From contig DF239910.1 of assembly GCA_000507305.1 (NCBI GenBank), positions 1-64,000 of the forward strand: a stretch of 64,000 nt of DNA. Reading direction: 5' to 3'. This document shows, piece by piece, positions 21,311 to 29,034 of this stretch. The position numbers and the translations under genes were made by a program. This DNA comes from Breviolum minutum Mf 1.05b.01 (taxonomy: Eukaryota > Sar > Dinophyceae > Suessiales > Symbiodiniaceae). The notes under the pieces were generated by a model, which saw only the letters and a program-made list of their open reading frames with translations, had not been told where the DNA came from and did not search any database. Every line of letters starts with the position of its first letter. Positions within the stretch are counted from its first letter, which is position 1.

Positions 21311-21999
21311 TCCGTAGCCTTTGACCCGAAGAGTCCCAAATTTGAGATTTTAGATTCTGACTCATTAAACATTTTGACTTTTAGCGCCACAGTTGAAATG
21401 CTGTACTTTGATTGGGGTTTCAAATGTTTGTCATCTTTACCCCTAGTTCAAATTGGGTGATTTCCAATTTGAATCACAATTCGCAGATGGGTTGAAAAGT
21501 TCAAAACCACCAGCTTGTGTACTGTACTTTGCAAGAGTTTGCAACTGTCCGGTGATCACATTTCTCGTACAATACCCTGAAGCAAACAAACATAGCAAAG
21601 GAATTCCCCCTCTTTCAATAGGACATACATCCACAAACGGTGGATGTTCCATTGCTATGTGAGATCGCGGGAGGGGTGTTGGTGGATCATGCCACCTGCA
21701 GCTGCAACCCTCATCCTTCCTCCCGTCGTCCCTTTTTTTTTGCAGATGGTTTCCAGACCCAAAACTAAACTGCAATGAAAGCACATTGAGCCATCAGTTG
21801 GGGTTCATACTGTTGATCGTAGTATTTTGCGATATACAAGTATAGGAATATATATTTATATATATACATGGTACATATGCATATATAAAAAATATTAAGT
21901 ATCACATCTAAATCTATTATTCTACTATAATTCTATTTCAAAATACCAATCAAAAAGTGATCCCGAAAAAAACACATGTCATGCTCGGCAGGTACTCAG

Positions 22000-22134
22000 C
22001 CCAATCCCAGTCAGTCCAAAAAGTTGAGCGAAGATAAGAAAAATGAGCTTCAAGAACTCTTGGACAGAGTGAAAGTGGATTTGAAGGACATTTTGTTTTG
22101 TGTGTTATTGTTTTGTTTGTTTGGTTGGTTTTGA
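22000..22134 (+). CDS. Exon candidate, charged helix plus hydrophobic tail
   Basis: After GGTACTCAG, 44 codons are open to TGA. A helical, charged stretch (KKLSEDKKNELQELLDRVK) is followed by a hydrophobic end (DILFCVLLFCLFGWF). It would fit a C-terminal exon with a tail anchor, but the T/G-rich DNA after 22090 is low complexity, so the tail may be fortuitous and the exon may end near 22095. Confidence 0.3.
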   Translation, partial: PNPSQSKKLSEDKKNELQELLDRVKVDLKDILFCVLLFCLFGWF

Positions 22135-23011
22135 GGTTGATTTCATGGGCATGTTTTTGTGGTGACGTTTTTGGGGTTACTTTTGAATATATATGTATAT
22201 ATATATTATTTTTTTTTTTGGGGGGGGGGTCTTTGTTTGCGGTTTTGTTGTGTGTTGGGGACCCCCCGAGTTTTGGGAAGTCAAAAAAGAACATGGGAAA
22301 CTTATCAGCGAAAACCCTGACAAAATGACGGAACCGATCACTTTCCTTTTAGGATGATCCCTGAAAAGAGGGGCGAAGTGTTAAACTTCAGGGGTGTTAA
22401 ACTTTTGGTGGAACAACTCCAGTCTTGTTAGACGACTGGATGAGTAGCTTGAGAAGTGAAAACTGTTATGAGACTATAACAACGATCCCATTTGGGCCAA
22501 CACTAGTTGACCGTGATGGCTTAGCTTGCCTATCTAGATACACATAGATGCAGGTATAGCAGGAGTTGCACTACTCAATTATTCAAAAGGATCATGGCAG
22601 GCCATCCTAAGGATTTTTATTCACCAAATCGACAAAAATCAGGACATGGCACAAGGGTCTTTCACCGATGATTTGACCCACAAAATTCAGATCTGGAATG
22701 GGACAATTCCCCTCTTGCTTTTTGTAGGGAGAAGAAACCTTAAAGATCCTCTAACATAAAATGGTGATGTGCGTAAGATAAGTATTTACACAGTACTGGT
22801 ACATCTATGTATATACCGTGTATAGATTGTTTAAAAATATGCTTCCTATATGTACAGAAGGTTTTTGAGATATGTCATCTAGCCCAAGTTAGAGAATGCT
22901 TGATTGTTGCTATGGACAGTGGCTGAGTACAGCTGGAGAAACCCAGAGGCATTTCTGGATCTACTTGACACTGTAGACGTCGCGTTGTTGAATTGAATTG
23001 TTATGAACTAT

Positions 23012-23086
23012 ATGGTTGTTTCCAAAAATTAGGGCTACCCCAAAATGGATGGTTTATAATGGAAAACCCTATTAAAATGGATGATT
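23012..23086. mobile_element. Truncated family B element
   Basis: ATGGTTGTTTCCAAAAATTA is followed by the right-half interior in inverted order (GGATGGTTTATAATGG then AAAACCCTATTAAAATGG). The other terminus is missing. Confidence 0.55.
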
Positions 23087-23110
23087 CTGTTTGGTTTGGA
23101 TATCCGACAG

Positions 23111-23293
23111 TGCTGTATCTTTGACGAAGTCGCCCTTTTCAAACAAAAAAACATGTCTCTTAGTATCCAAAGTTTGGAATTTCTGTCAACATACATCACT
23201 GGAGGGGAAGTGCGCAAGAGTTTGTCGCAGGAGGTGGAGAAAGACAAGGACTTTAAATCTCACGAAGTCAGAGTCTTTGCCCGTCTGGAGTGA
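23111..23293 (+). CDS. Terminal exon candidate, unknown protein
   Basis: After ATCCGACAG, the frame is open for about 60 codons to TGA. The peptide includes FDEVALFKQKNMSLSIQSLE, FLSTYITGGEVRKSL and EVEKDKDFKSHEVRVFARLE, with no low complexity. It looks like the 3' end of a gene on the same strand as the downstream retroelement. No domain was recognised. Confidence 0.35.
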   Translation, partial: CCIFDEVALFKQKNMSLSIQSLEFLSTYITGGEVRKSLSQEVEKDKDFKSHEVRVFARLE

Positions 23294-23568
23294 ACCGTTG
23301 GTCCAAGATAAGCACGGCTTCGGGGTCTCGATCTCGACTTTAATAAAACGAAGATGGTGAGATCATGAAGAGGCATCATTCCGAATGGATCAAGTTGTAG
23401 ACGTGTATGGTTTATAGTTTATACGTGTTGTGTCATAATCAGGCAACTTTGAGAATGTGTTATTAACATGTTATTCATGATGTCGATATATGTCGATACA
23501 GGTAGACAATGCATTGTTAAGATTCTTAGTCTACAGTATATGACTACTTGTGAAAAAATTGGTGCATC

Positions 23569-23644
23569 ATGGATGTTCTTTGAACAAGATTCATGTCCCG
23601 GTTTGAGATGGCCGATCACACTTGTGTGTTCATGCTCAAGTCTA
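23569..23644 (+). repeat. Split direct repeat A1
   Basis: 76 bp, from ATGGATGTTCTTTGAACAAG to ATGCTCAAGTCTA, identical as read by eye to 28907-28982. It marks the 5' end of the element. The first ORF's ATG follows two bases later. Confidence 0.9.
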
Positions 23645-23645
23645 A

Positions 23646-23984
23646 ATGCAGGGCAGTTCCGTAGTATCCCATCTTGTCGCCGCTGCGTCCGGGTGTCTTC
23701 TTTGTTGGTGGGCCTCATCCCAACCAAAGGAATTCACCTGTCCTGCCTGTGCTCTCAGCTGTGGTAGTTGTCACTGCCCTCAAGTTGTGTGCACTACTGG
23801 TCATATCGAGCTATCCGCTTTGCTCACGTTTGCTCTTACAGCTTTTTTGGTCATTTTGGTGATCTGGAATTGGTTCTGTCGAAGTGGCAAAGAGGAGAGA
23901 AGTGTGAGTAACACCAAGACCATCGTGGATGGCCGCCGCCCAGCCCTTGGGTCATCAGCAAGTTGGAGACCAGCTCAAGGGTAA
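23646..23984 (+). CDS. Small Cys-rich single-pass membrane ORF
   Basis: 112 codons. Residues 32-49 form a Cys-rich knot (CPACALSCGSCHCPQVVC), followed by a hydrophobic span at about 56-77 (LSALLTFALTAFLVILVIWNW) and a basic, polar tail: a likely type of small membrane protein with a metal- or disulfide-stabilised head. It starts right after the A1 repeat and overlaps the gag-like ORF by 56 bases in another frame. I recall similar Cys-Pro-rich plus transmembrane segments at the front of related dinoflagellate elements, but have no functional assignment. Its tail could be the N-terminus of the next protein if frameshifting occurs. Confidence 0.6.
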   Translation: MQGSSVVSHLVAAASGCLLCWWASSQPKEFTCPACALSCGSCHCPQVVCTTGHIELSALLTFALTAFLVILVIWNWFCRSGKEERSVSNTKTIVDGRRPALGSSASWRPAQG

Positions 23985-25068
23985 GTTTATCCTTGTGCAC
24001 TACGACATCCCTGGCGACTCAACATGGCATTGTCGTCTGCTCCTCTCCCACGTCACTGGGGGGGAATGGGTCATCTTGACCCCGGATGGAGACATTTACA
24101 CCGAAGACATCAGTGCAGGGGGTGGCGACATCGATGCTTGGAGAATTTTTAATCGAGGAGGCCCTGTGCCCATTGGGGTCGGTGGAAACTACATGCATTT
24201 GTTCAATCCTGTTCCCGATCAGCCTACCATTACAAGATTGGTGCAGGAGGGAGAGGTCTATGGAGCTCACGAAAGGCTTCAACGTGGACTGCCTCTTCTT
24301 GCTGTCCAGCAACCTGTGGCTCAGCCAGCTCAAGTTGTTGCTGCACCGGCTGCTCCGGCCATCGGCGGAGCGGGTGGTGGAGTTCCAAACCTAGCTGGGG
24401 AGGTTGGTGGCGTAAGGGATCATGGAGGTGCACAATTGCATCAAATCGCCAACATCAATGCTGGTGCTCCTATCGAAGTGGAAGGAGGTGGAGACGGACA
24501 GGAAGATGCCCGCACCCTCAGCATCACTCGAGACAGCCAAGGGCATCGTTTCAAAGAGTTTCGTGCAGCATCCCTGGAGTGCAAGGAAGTGGCATTTGCA
24601 GATTGGCCAGTCCCGGGACCACGTACCATTCTACACGTGCTTTCCCGCATTGTGGAGCATGGGGGAAGCCCAGTTGCTCATTCACAGGCTTGGCGAACTG
24701 CATGCAAATTTCAGCCATCAGACAAACCAGCTCAGGACCACGAGATGTTATGCAGAATTCTCCAGACTATGGTTGTCTACGACCAATTGGACGTTTCAAA
24801 CATCGCATCGGCAGAGTTGATTGTTCGTGGCATTCAAAGGATCGAAGAACAACACAAATTAAAACTTACTTCAGTGGACGACGCAGGAGAAGCAGCATTG
24901 TTCCTTGGATCCTCAGGAGGCAGCAGAGGTGGCACAGTTGTGTCGCCAAAACTGGCGGAGTGGATTGGGAGCGAGATGCAGAAAGAAGCGGCCATCGCCA
25001 AGGAGAGAAGGAAAGCAAGGGAGGAAAGAGCTCTATCACGAAAGAACGAAAAGAAAGAAGACAAATGA
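23929..25068 (+). CDS. Gag-like protein of the retroelement
   Basis: 379 residues. Residues 28-65 hold a WHCRLLL ... TPDGDIYTED module; about 125-190 is an Ala/Gln/Pro/Gly linker; about 195-310 is a conserved-looking domain with FADWPVPGPRTILHVLSRI, an H/W-containing middle and YDQLDVSNIASAELIVR; the C-terminus (345-379) is highly charged (MQKEAAIAKERRKAREER). From memory, both the TPDGD module and the DWPVxGPRT ... YDQ domain are characteristic of dinoflagellate element proteins of unknown structure. A structural gag-like role is inferred from its position before pol. Its stop overlaps the next ATG as ATGA. Confidence 0.75.
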   Translation: MAAAQPLGHQQVGDQLKGKFILVHYDIPGDSTWHCRLLLSHVTGGEWVILTPDGDIYTEDISAGGGDIDAWRIFNRGGPVPIGVGGNYMHLFNPVPDQPTITRLVQEGEVYGAHERLQRGLPLLAVQQPVAQPAQVVAAPAAPAIGGAGGGVPNLAGEVGGVRDHGGAQLHQIANINAGAPIEVEGGGDGQEDARTLSITRDSQGHRFKEFRAASLECKEVAFADWPVPGPRTILHVLSRIVEHGGSPVAHSQAWRTACKFQPSDKPAQDHEMLCRILQTMVVYDQLDVSNIASAELIVRGIQRIEEQHKLKLTSVDDAGEAALFLGSSGGSRGGTVVSPKLAEWIGSEMQKEAAIAKERRKAREERALSRKNEKKEDK

Positions 25069-25679
25069 ATAAACACCATGCTGTTTTTACTTCGCAGCAG
25101 GGTGGCTTCTCCCTTAGTGCTTTGCTATTTTTGATTTTGATTCAGTGCTCTGGTGCTACTGCGGGGGTTGTGAATGATACCTTTCGTTCGCGTAACATCC
25201 TCCCATTGCCGGAGCTCCCTGGTGACGGAGGCGGGACTGGAAGTTCAGACTTTTGGAAGCCGTTTGCTGATCAGGGTATTAAAGCACTCAATGAACTTTC
25301 TGGGTGTATTGATATTGACAATTTTCCAAAAAAGAAAACCACCCGTGCGCAACGCCGGGTTCATCAATTAGTCAGTGATGCCTATCGCACTGCATATCCT
25401 GATCCTTCATGTTTTGCAGAGTGTGATGGTCTTCAAGGACTTTGTTCCTCCTCTCGCCTGTACAGTACGGGTAAGAGTGCAGTCATGCCCTATGCCGAAG
25501 GGAACATCTCTTGGCCGCAGGTCGACAGTTCACCTATTCCTCTGATGGACTGCCTTCCGAAAGCTGACAGTGAATGGCTGGGGTCTTGGCACGAGCATAT
25601 GCTGGTTAGGGACGGTGGCAGTAGCAATGGTGACATTTGCACTTACGTCGATCCGGTCCTGAAGAATGACAAGAATTAA
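25065..25679 (+). CDS. Pol N-terminal region (frame-separated from RT)
   Basis: 204 residues from the ATG in the ATGA overlap with the gag-like stop. A longer open frame upstream (from 24579) is a shadow of gag. The start is hydrophobic and resembles a signal peptide (residues 15-31, GFSLSALLFLILIQCSG). The body has DFWKPFADQGIKALNELSG, then SWPxVDSSPIPLMDCLPKAD, SEWLGSWHEHMLVRD and YVDPVLKNDK. From memory, in related elements the last motifs precede YGRFLxELHxRxMVxFR, the start of RT, in one frame. Here that part lies in the +1 frame from 25666, so a single-base indel or a +1 shift at about 25666-25679 separates them. Confidence 0.7.
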   Translation: MNKHHAVFTSQQGGFSLSALLFLILIQCSGATAGVVNDTFRSRNILPLPELPGDGGGTGSSDFWKPFADQGIKALNELSGCIDIDNFPKKKTTRAQRRVHQLVSDAYRTAYPDPSCFAECDGLQGLCSSSRLYSTGKSAVMPYAEGNISWPQVDSSPIPLMDCLPKADSEWLGSWHEHMLVRDGGSSNGDICTYVDPVLKNDKN

Positions 25680-27642
25680 AGCATATGGTAGATTTTTAAG
25701 TGAATTGCACAAGAGAAACATGGTTAAATTCAGACCTGCTCACGATAAAGAAGGCATCCTTGGCATCTTTTTTGTGAAGAAGAAGTCTGGACAGTTGAGA
25801 CTCATTTTTGACACTCGGAAAATGAACAAGCTCTTCATTGACCCCCCCAAGACTGATCTTCCCTCTGCAGATGCTTTTACACGATTGGAAACTCCAGAAG
25901 GACAAGAATTTATGATCGGCTCTGGGGATCTGGCCAATGCTTTTTACACCCTTGCTGTTCCCCCCGACCTTGCCGAGCATTTCACTTTGCCCGTCATCAA
26001 GGCTGGGACCCTCCGTGAATATGTGAGTGGACTCGAGCATTTTACGCCAGATACTCAGCTCCTCCCATACCTTACCATTTTACCAATGGGTTGGTCGTGG
26101 GCACTTCATTTTTGTCAGTCAGTGTTGATGCATGCAATACGGTCATCTGGCATTGAAGAGAGACAGATCATTGGAGACAAACGTGGTAATGTTTGCCTTG
26201 TTGATGATAACGACATTGCGGTTGCTGGCTATGTTGACAACTTTGGCATCATTGGGACTAATGCCGCGATCATCAACCAAGGCTTGGGCCGGATCAGTGA
26301 GAGATTGAGAGCGCTAGGCCTGACTGTGCACGAAGAAGAGGAAGCTCAGCACACTGGACAGTTTGTTGGTCTTCACTTTAATGGGCACACTGGTTTTGTT
26401 TCAATATCTCCGAAAAGACTTCGTAACATTAAAGTTGCCATCGATGAGCTTCTGCAACAGCAATGGTGCAGTGGTAGAACCTTGCAGCTTCTGACTGGCC
26501 ACATAACTTGGGCAATGATGGCACGAAGAGAAGGGCTTTCCATTTTGAGTAGCACTTATGCCTTCATTAACCAATTAGGATCTCAGAAAGGTCGTTTGTG
26601 GCCTGCAGTCAGAAAGGAGCTTGGTTGGGTTAGTAGTCTGCTACCCTTATTCAGGATGCGCATCAGCTGTGGATGGGCCAATGATATTACTGCCTCTGAT
26701 TCTTCTACTTGGGGACTCGGTGTTTGTTGTAGGAAACTTGACAAAGATGTTGTAAAGCAGATTGGTGGGCAGACTGAACGGTGGAGGTTTCGATTTCATG
26801 ATGCTATGCAGGCTCGTAAACGCGCTCTTGAAGATAGTTGCAACTCCCTGGAACATCACAAAAATGAGTGTATCAGTCAAGCGGCATCACCGTCAGAGAG
26901 GCCTTCACCTTCTCATGGACACTCCACCAGTGCTTTCATTGTTGATCAGGGTTTCCATGACATCCCCATCGATATTCTCAATCCGAAAGATTGGCAGGTT
27001 GTTTGGTCACGTCCCTGGAAATATAGAGCCAATATATTAAATACAGAAGCCAGAGCTCTTACCTGGTCCATCGAACACTTACTTAGAGCTAACCGATGTA
27101 TCAACAAGAGATTACTTTGCTTGTCTGACAACATGCCTCTTGTTCTTGGTTGTGGGAAGGGCCGTGCTCGATCTGGGCATCTTCTTGCACCGCTGAGACG
27201 TATAGCTGCATTGTGCTTGGCTACTGGCTCAAAGGTTTCAACTCGATGGGTCGTTTCTGAGCACAACGTTGCAGACAAACCATCTCGCTCTGTCTCAGCG
27301 TGGCAAGCTGCAGGATTAGAGAGGTGGTGGACTGACTTTGTGAAAGACGTTGACGGATTCCACTCCGCTGCAACTTGCGACGCTGATGCATGGTCACTCC
27401 AAACGCCTGGAAAGGCGAGTGGTGAATCATCAGAAGAGATCAGCTCAATACACGGTCCCACAAGGAATGACTTATCTCGAAACAAGAAGCGTCAGAGCTC
27501 CCACAATGAAAGACTATCAGACTCGGCTGGACCGGTTCAAGGTTTGGACTCAAAAGTTTCAATTGCCACTGGACTCGCCGGAGAATCTGGATTTGGCTCT
27601 TGTCGAATACCTCCAGGAGTTCATCCCTCAAAAGGTATGTGA
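25666..27642 (+). CDS. Reverse transcriptase-RNase H
   Basis: 658 residues. RT: residues 20-55 (MVKFR ... GILGIFFVKKKSGQLRLIFDTR), motif A at 86-93 with Asp88 (SGDLANAF), LPMGWSWALHFCQ at 139-151 and motif C as YVDN at 189-192, where most RTs have YxDD. RNase H: Asp345 (TASDSSTWGLG), Glu461 (NTEARAL), Asp488 (LSDNM) and Asp537 (VADKPSR), a full D-E-D-D set. From about residue 570 the frame reads out-of-frame recombinase DNA, so the true pol product must shift to the frame used from 27350. It copies element RNA into DNA and removes the RNA strand. ORF2 overlaps its start by 14 bases. Confidence 0.85.
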   Translation: MTRIKAYGRFLSELHKRNMVKFRPAHDKEGILGIFFVKKKSGQLRLIFDTRKMNKLFIDPPKTDLPSADAFTRLETPEGQEFMIGSGDLANAFYTLAVPPDLAEHFTLPVIKAGTLREYVSGLEHFTPDTQLLPYLTILPMGWSWALHFCQSVLMHAIRSSGIEERQIIGDKRGNVCLVDDNDIAVAGYVDNFGIIGTNAAIINQGLGRISERLRALGLTVHEEEEAQHTGQFVGLHFNGHTGFVSISPKRLRNIKVAIDELLQQQWCSGRTLQLLTGHITWAMMARREGLSILSSTYAFINQLGSQKGRLWPAVRKELGWVSSLLPLFRMRISCGWANDITASDSSTWGLGVCCRKLDKDVVKQIGGQTERWRFRFHDAMQARKRALEDSCNSLEHHKNECISQAASPSERPSPSHGHSTSAFIVDQGFHDIPIDILNPKDWQVVWSRPWKYRANILNTEARALTWSIEHLLRANRCINKRLLCLSDNMPLVLGCGKGRARSGHLLAPLRRIAALCLATGSKVSTRWVVSEHNVADKPSRSVSAWQAAGLERWWTDFVKDVDGFHSAATCDADAWSLQTPGKASGESSEEISSIHGPTRNDLSRNKKRQSSHNERLSDSAGPVQGLDSKVSIATGLAGESGFGSCRIPPGVHPSKGM

Positions 27643-28393
27643 AGCTGGCTCGCCTACAGACCGAGTTAGCCAAAGTTCCCATAGCCAAAATTTTAACAAA
27701 GAAAATGGTAGTACCCCCAATCCCGCATGGAATTTCAATATCACCAAGCGCATGTTCAAGAAAGAAAAGGCTAAGCCGGTCAGAAACATGACAGCTGTCC
27801 AGCTTTTAAAACAAGCTTTCAGGCGTGCTCTTAAGGAGTCGCTGCACGGCTCTAAGAAAGTTTTTCTTGACTTGTTCTGTGGTGATGGAGGGGTTTCCCG
27901 GAAGCTTAGGGGTAAAGGGTTTGGTGTTGTTTCTGTTGATATTGGTATGCACCCTTTGTTCGATCTTACTGACCCTAATATCCTTAGGCTTATTGAAGGG
28001 TGGATTCGGGGGGGCTGTATTTCTGGGATTTGGTTGGCAACACCTTGCACAAGTTGGAGCAGAGCTAGGCATGGTCCTGTAGGATCTTCTTGGGGTCCCC
28101 TTAGGTCTAATGATCATCTTTTCGGTGTTCCTGGTTTGTGTGTTGGTGATCAACTCAAGATCCTACTTGGAAACAAAACCATGTTTGCCACTGCTCGTAT
28201 CATCAGGTGTTGTCGCCGTTTCCATGTGCCTTGTTGTTTTGAAAATCCAGCAGGGTCCATGATTTGGAAAGTTGATCCCATCGCACGACTTTGTAAAGGC
28301 AGTTTTTCAAGAAGTAATACCACTGATTTCTGCCAACACGGTGCTAAGTGGCGTAAGCACTCGTGTTCAGACTTGGTTTTGTCAGCCTTCTGA
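27350..28393 (+). CDS. Tyrosine-recombinase remnant fused to methyltransferase-like domain
   Basis: 347 residues. Residues 42-92 (LETRSVRAPTMKDYQTRLDRF ... LVEYLQEF) look like the core-binding domain of a tyrosine recombinase. The catalytic Arg-HxxR centre is absent. From 160, a Rossmann-type methyltransferase: motif I VFLDLFCGDGG (171-181), SVDIG (195-199), a Pro-Cys motif ATPCTSWSRARHG (230-242, Cys233 as possible nucleophile) and CFENPAG (296-302). These match C5-cytosine methyltransferase motifs I, IV and VI, although ENP replaces the usual ENV. The end is out of frame after WRKH; the natural continuation is 28359-28610. The start codon is uncertain, because expression probably depends on RT read-through by frameshift. 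Confidence 0.7.
   Translation: MTDSTPLQLATLMHGHSKRLERRVVNHQKRSAQYTVPQGMTYLETRSVRAPTMKDYQTRLDRFKVWTQKFQLPLDSPENLDLALVEYLQEFIPQKVCEAGSPTDRVSQSSHSQNFNKENGSTPNPAWNFNITKRMFKKEKAKPVRNMTAVQLLKQAFRRALKESLHGSKKVFLDLFCGDGGVSRKLRGKGFGVVSVDIGMHPLFDLTDPNILRLIEGWIRGGCISGIWLATPCTSWSRARHGPVGSSWGPLRSNDHLFGVPGLCVGDQLKILLGNKTMFATARIIRCCRRFHVPCCFENPAGSMIWKVDPIARLCKGSFSRSNTTDFCQHGAKWRKHSCSDLVLSAF
27610..27700 (+). pseudogene. C-terminal scrap of tyrosine recombinase (other frame)
   Basis: In the frame next to the ORF above, the DNA reads SSSLKRYVKLARLQTELAKV. This resembles the end of recombinases of this family, where the catalytic Tyr sits in an RRYEK/KRYVK context. It directly follows the core-binding domain's YLQEF, so the catalytic middle (about 150-200 residues expected) seems deleted. 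An AAAAG|GTATGT donor-like site lies at the junction. Confidence 0.4.
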
Positions 28394-28610
28394 TCTCCTG
28401 AACAAATGTTGTCAAGGGCGGCACGGTCTGTGCAGCCGTACCGGCCGACATCACATTATTCTTAAAGGGCAGGATCCCGTGTCAAAACAACTTTGGACAC
28501 ACCTTGCTCAGCCATACCCTGCTTCATTTTGCCATGCAGGTGCTAACCTTTTAATTGACTCTGCAGATGCGATTTCTTCATTTCATCTCAGACGACGGTT
28601 TGGCGGATAA
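28359..28610 (+). CDS. C-terminal part of the methyltransferase-like protein (shifted frame)
   Basis: In the frame of the 28272-28610 ORF, the residues after the break are TRVQTWFCQPSDLL, then CCQGRHGLCSRTGRHH, then ILKGQDPVSKQLWTHLAQPYPASFC, ending in TAA. From memory, related dinoflagellate proteins carry the same CSRTGxxH ... QPYP end straight after the xFRKHT segment, so the upstream ORF and this one are one protein split by a one-base indel near 28354-28360. The Cys/His cluster could bind zinc. Confidence 0.65.
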   Translation, partial: TRVQTWFCQPSDLLNKCCQGRHGLCSRTGRHHIILKGQDPVSKQLWTHLAQPYPASFCHAGANLLIDSADAISSFHLRRRFGG

Positions 28611-28779
28611 TTTTTGTTTAAAGCTGTGCAATGCTCGGCCCCTCGGCTGGAGCTGCCTTCGGCTTTTTGTTTGGTGTTGTTGTGTTTTTGTTGCTGTTGG
28701 TTTTGCTGTTGTTTTGTGTTTTTTTGTTTGTTGAACGGCGTTGCCGCCAGAAGCCAGTATGGGGACATCTCAGGCCGTT
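28611..28779 (+). other. 3' non-coding segment of the element
   Basis: A T/G-rich stretch between the last coding frame and B1. It can be read as a hydrophobic ORF (28631-28921), but the leucine/valine run comes from GTT/TTG low complexity and the frame enters the terminal repeats, so I do not call it a gene. Confidence 0.5.
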
Positions 28780-28906
28780 ATGGTTGGGTAAAGGCAGTGA
28801 TTTTCGTTTGAGCCTTTGGACTCATTCTTTTGCCCCCAGCTCGATATCGCCTGCAGGTGCCTTTCCCAGAAAAAAAGATGGCTGGCCGTCGGGGAAAAGG
28901 GTCATG
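28780..28906 (+). repeat. Split direct repeat B1
   Basis: It runs from ATGGTTGGGTAAAGGCAGTG to GGGGAAAAGGGTCATG. It matches B2 from 29035 with very few changes (for example TATCGCC versus TGTCGCC). Confidence 0.9.
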
Positions 28907-28982
28907 ATGGATGTTCTTTGAACAAGATTCATGTCCCGGTTTGAGATGGCCGATCACACTTGTGTGTTCATGCTCAAGTCTA
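28907..28982 (+). repeat. Split direct repeat A2
   Basis: 76-bp copy of A1, directly abutting B1. A B1-A2 junction is what a circularised B-to-A intermediate would contain. Confidence 0.9.
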
Positions 28983-29034
28983 CCCACCCTGCTGCTTTCT
29001 GCAGCTTCTCCCAACCCCCTTGGCTTGAACGGCC

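Noticed and set aside
24579-25064. Upstream extension of the pol N-terminal ORF inside gag
   Set aside because: Composition is that of an out-of-frame shadow; the ATG in the ATGA overlap gives a sensible start.
24834-25079. Minus-strand ORF inside the gag-like gene
   Set aside because: Shadow of the + strand coding frame.
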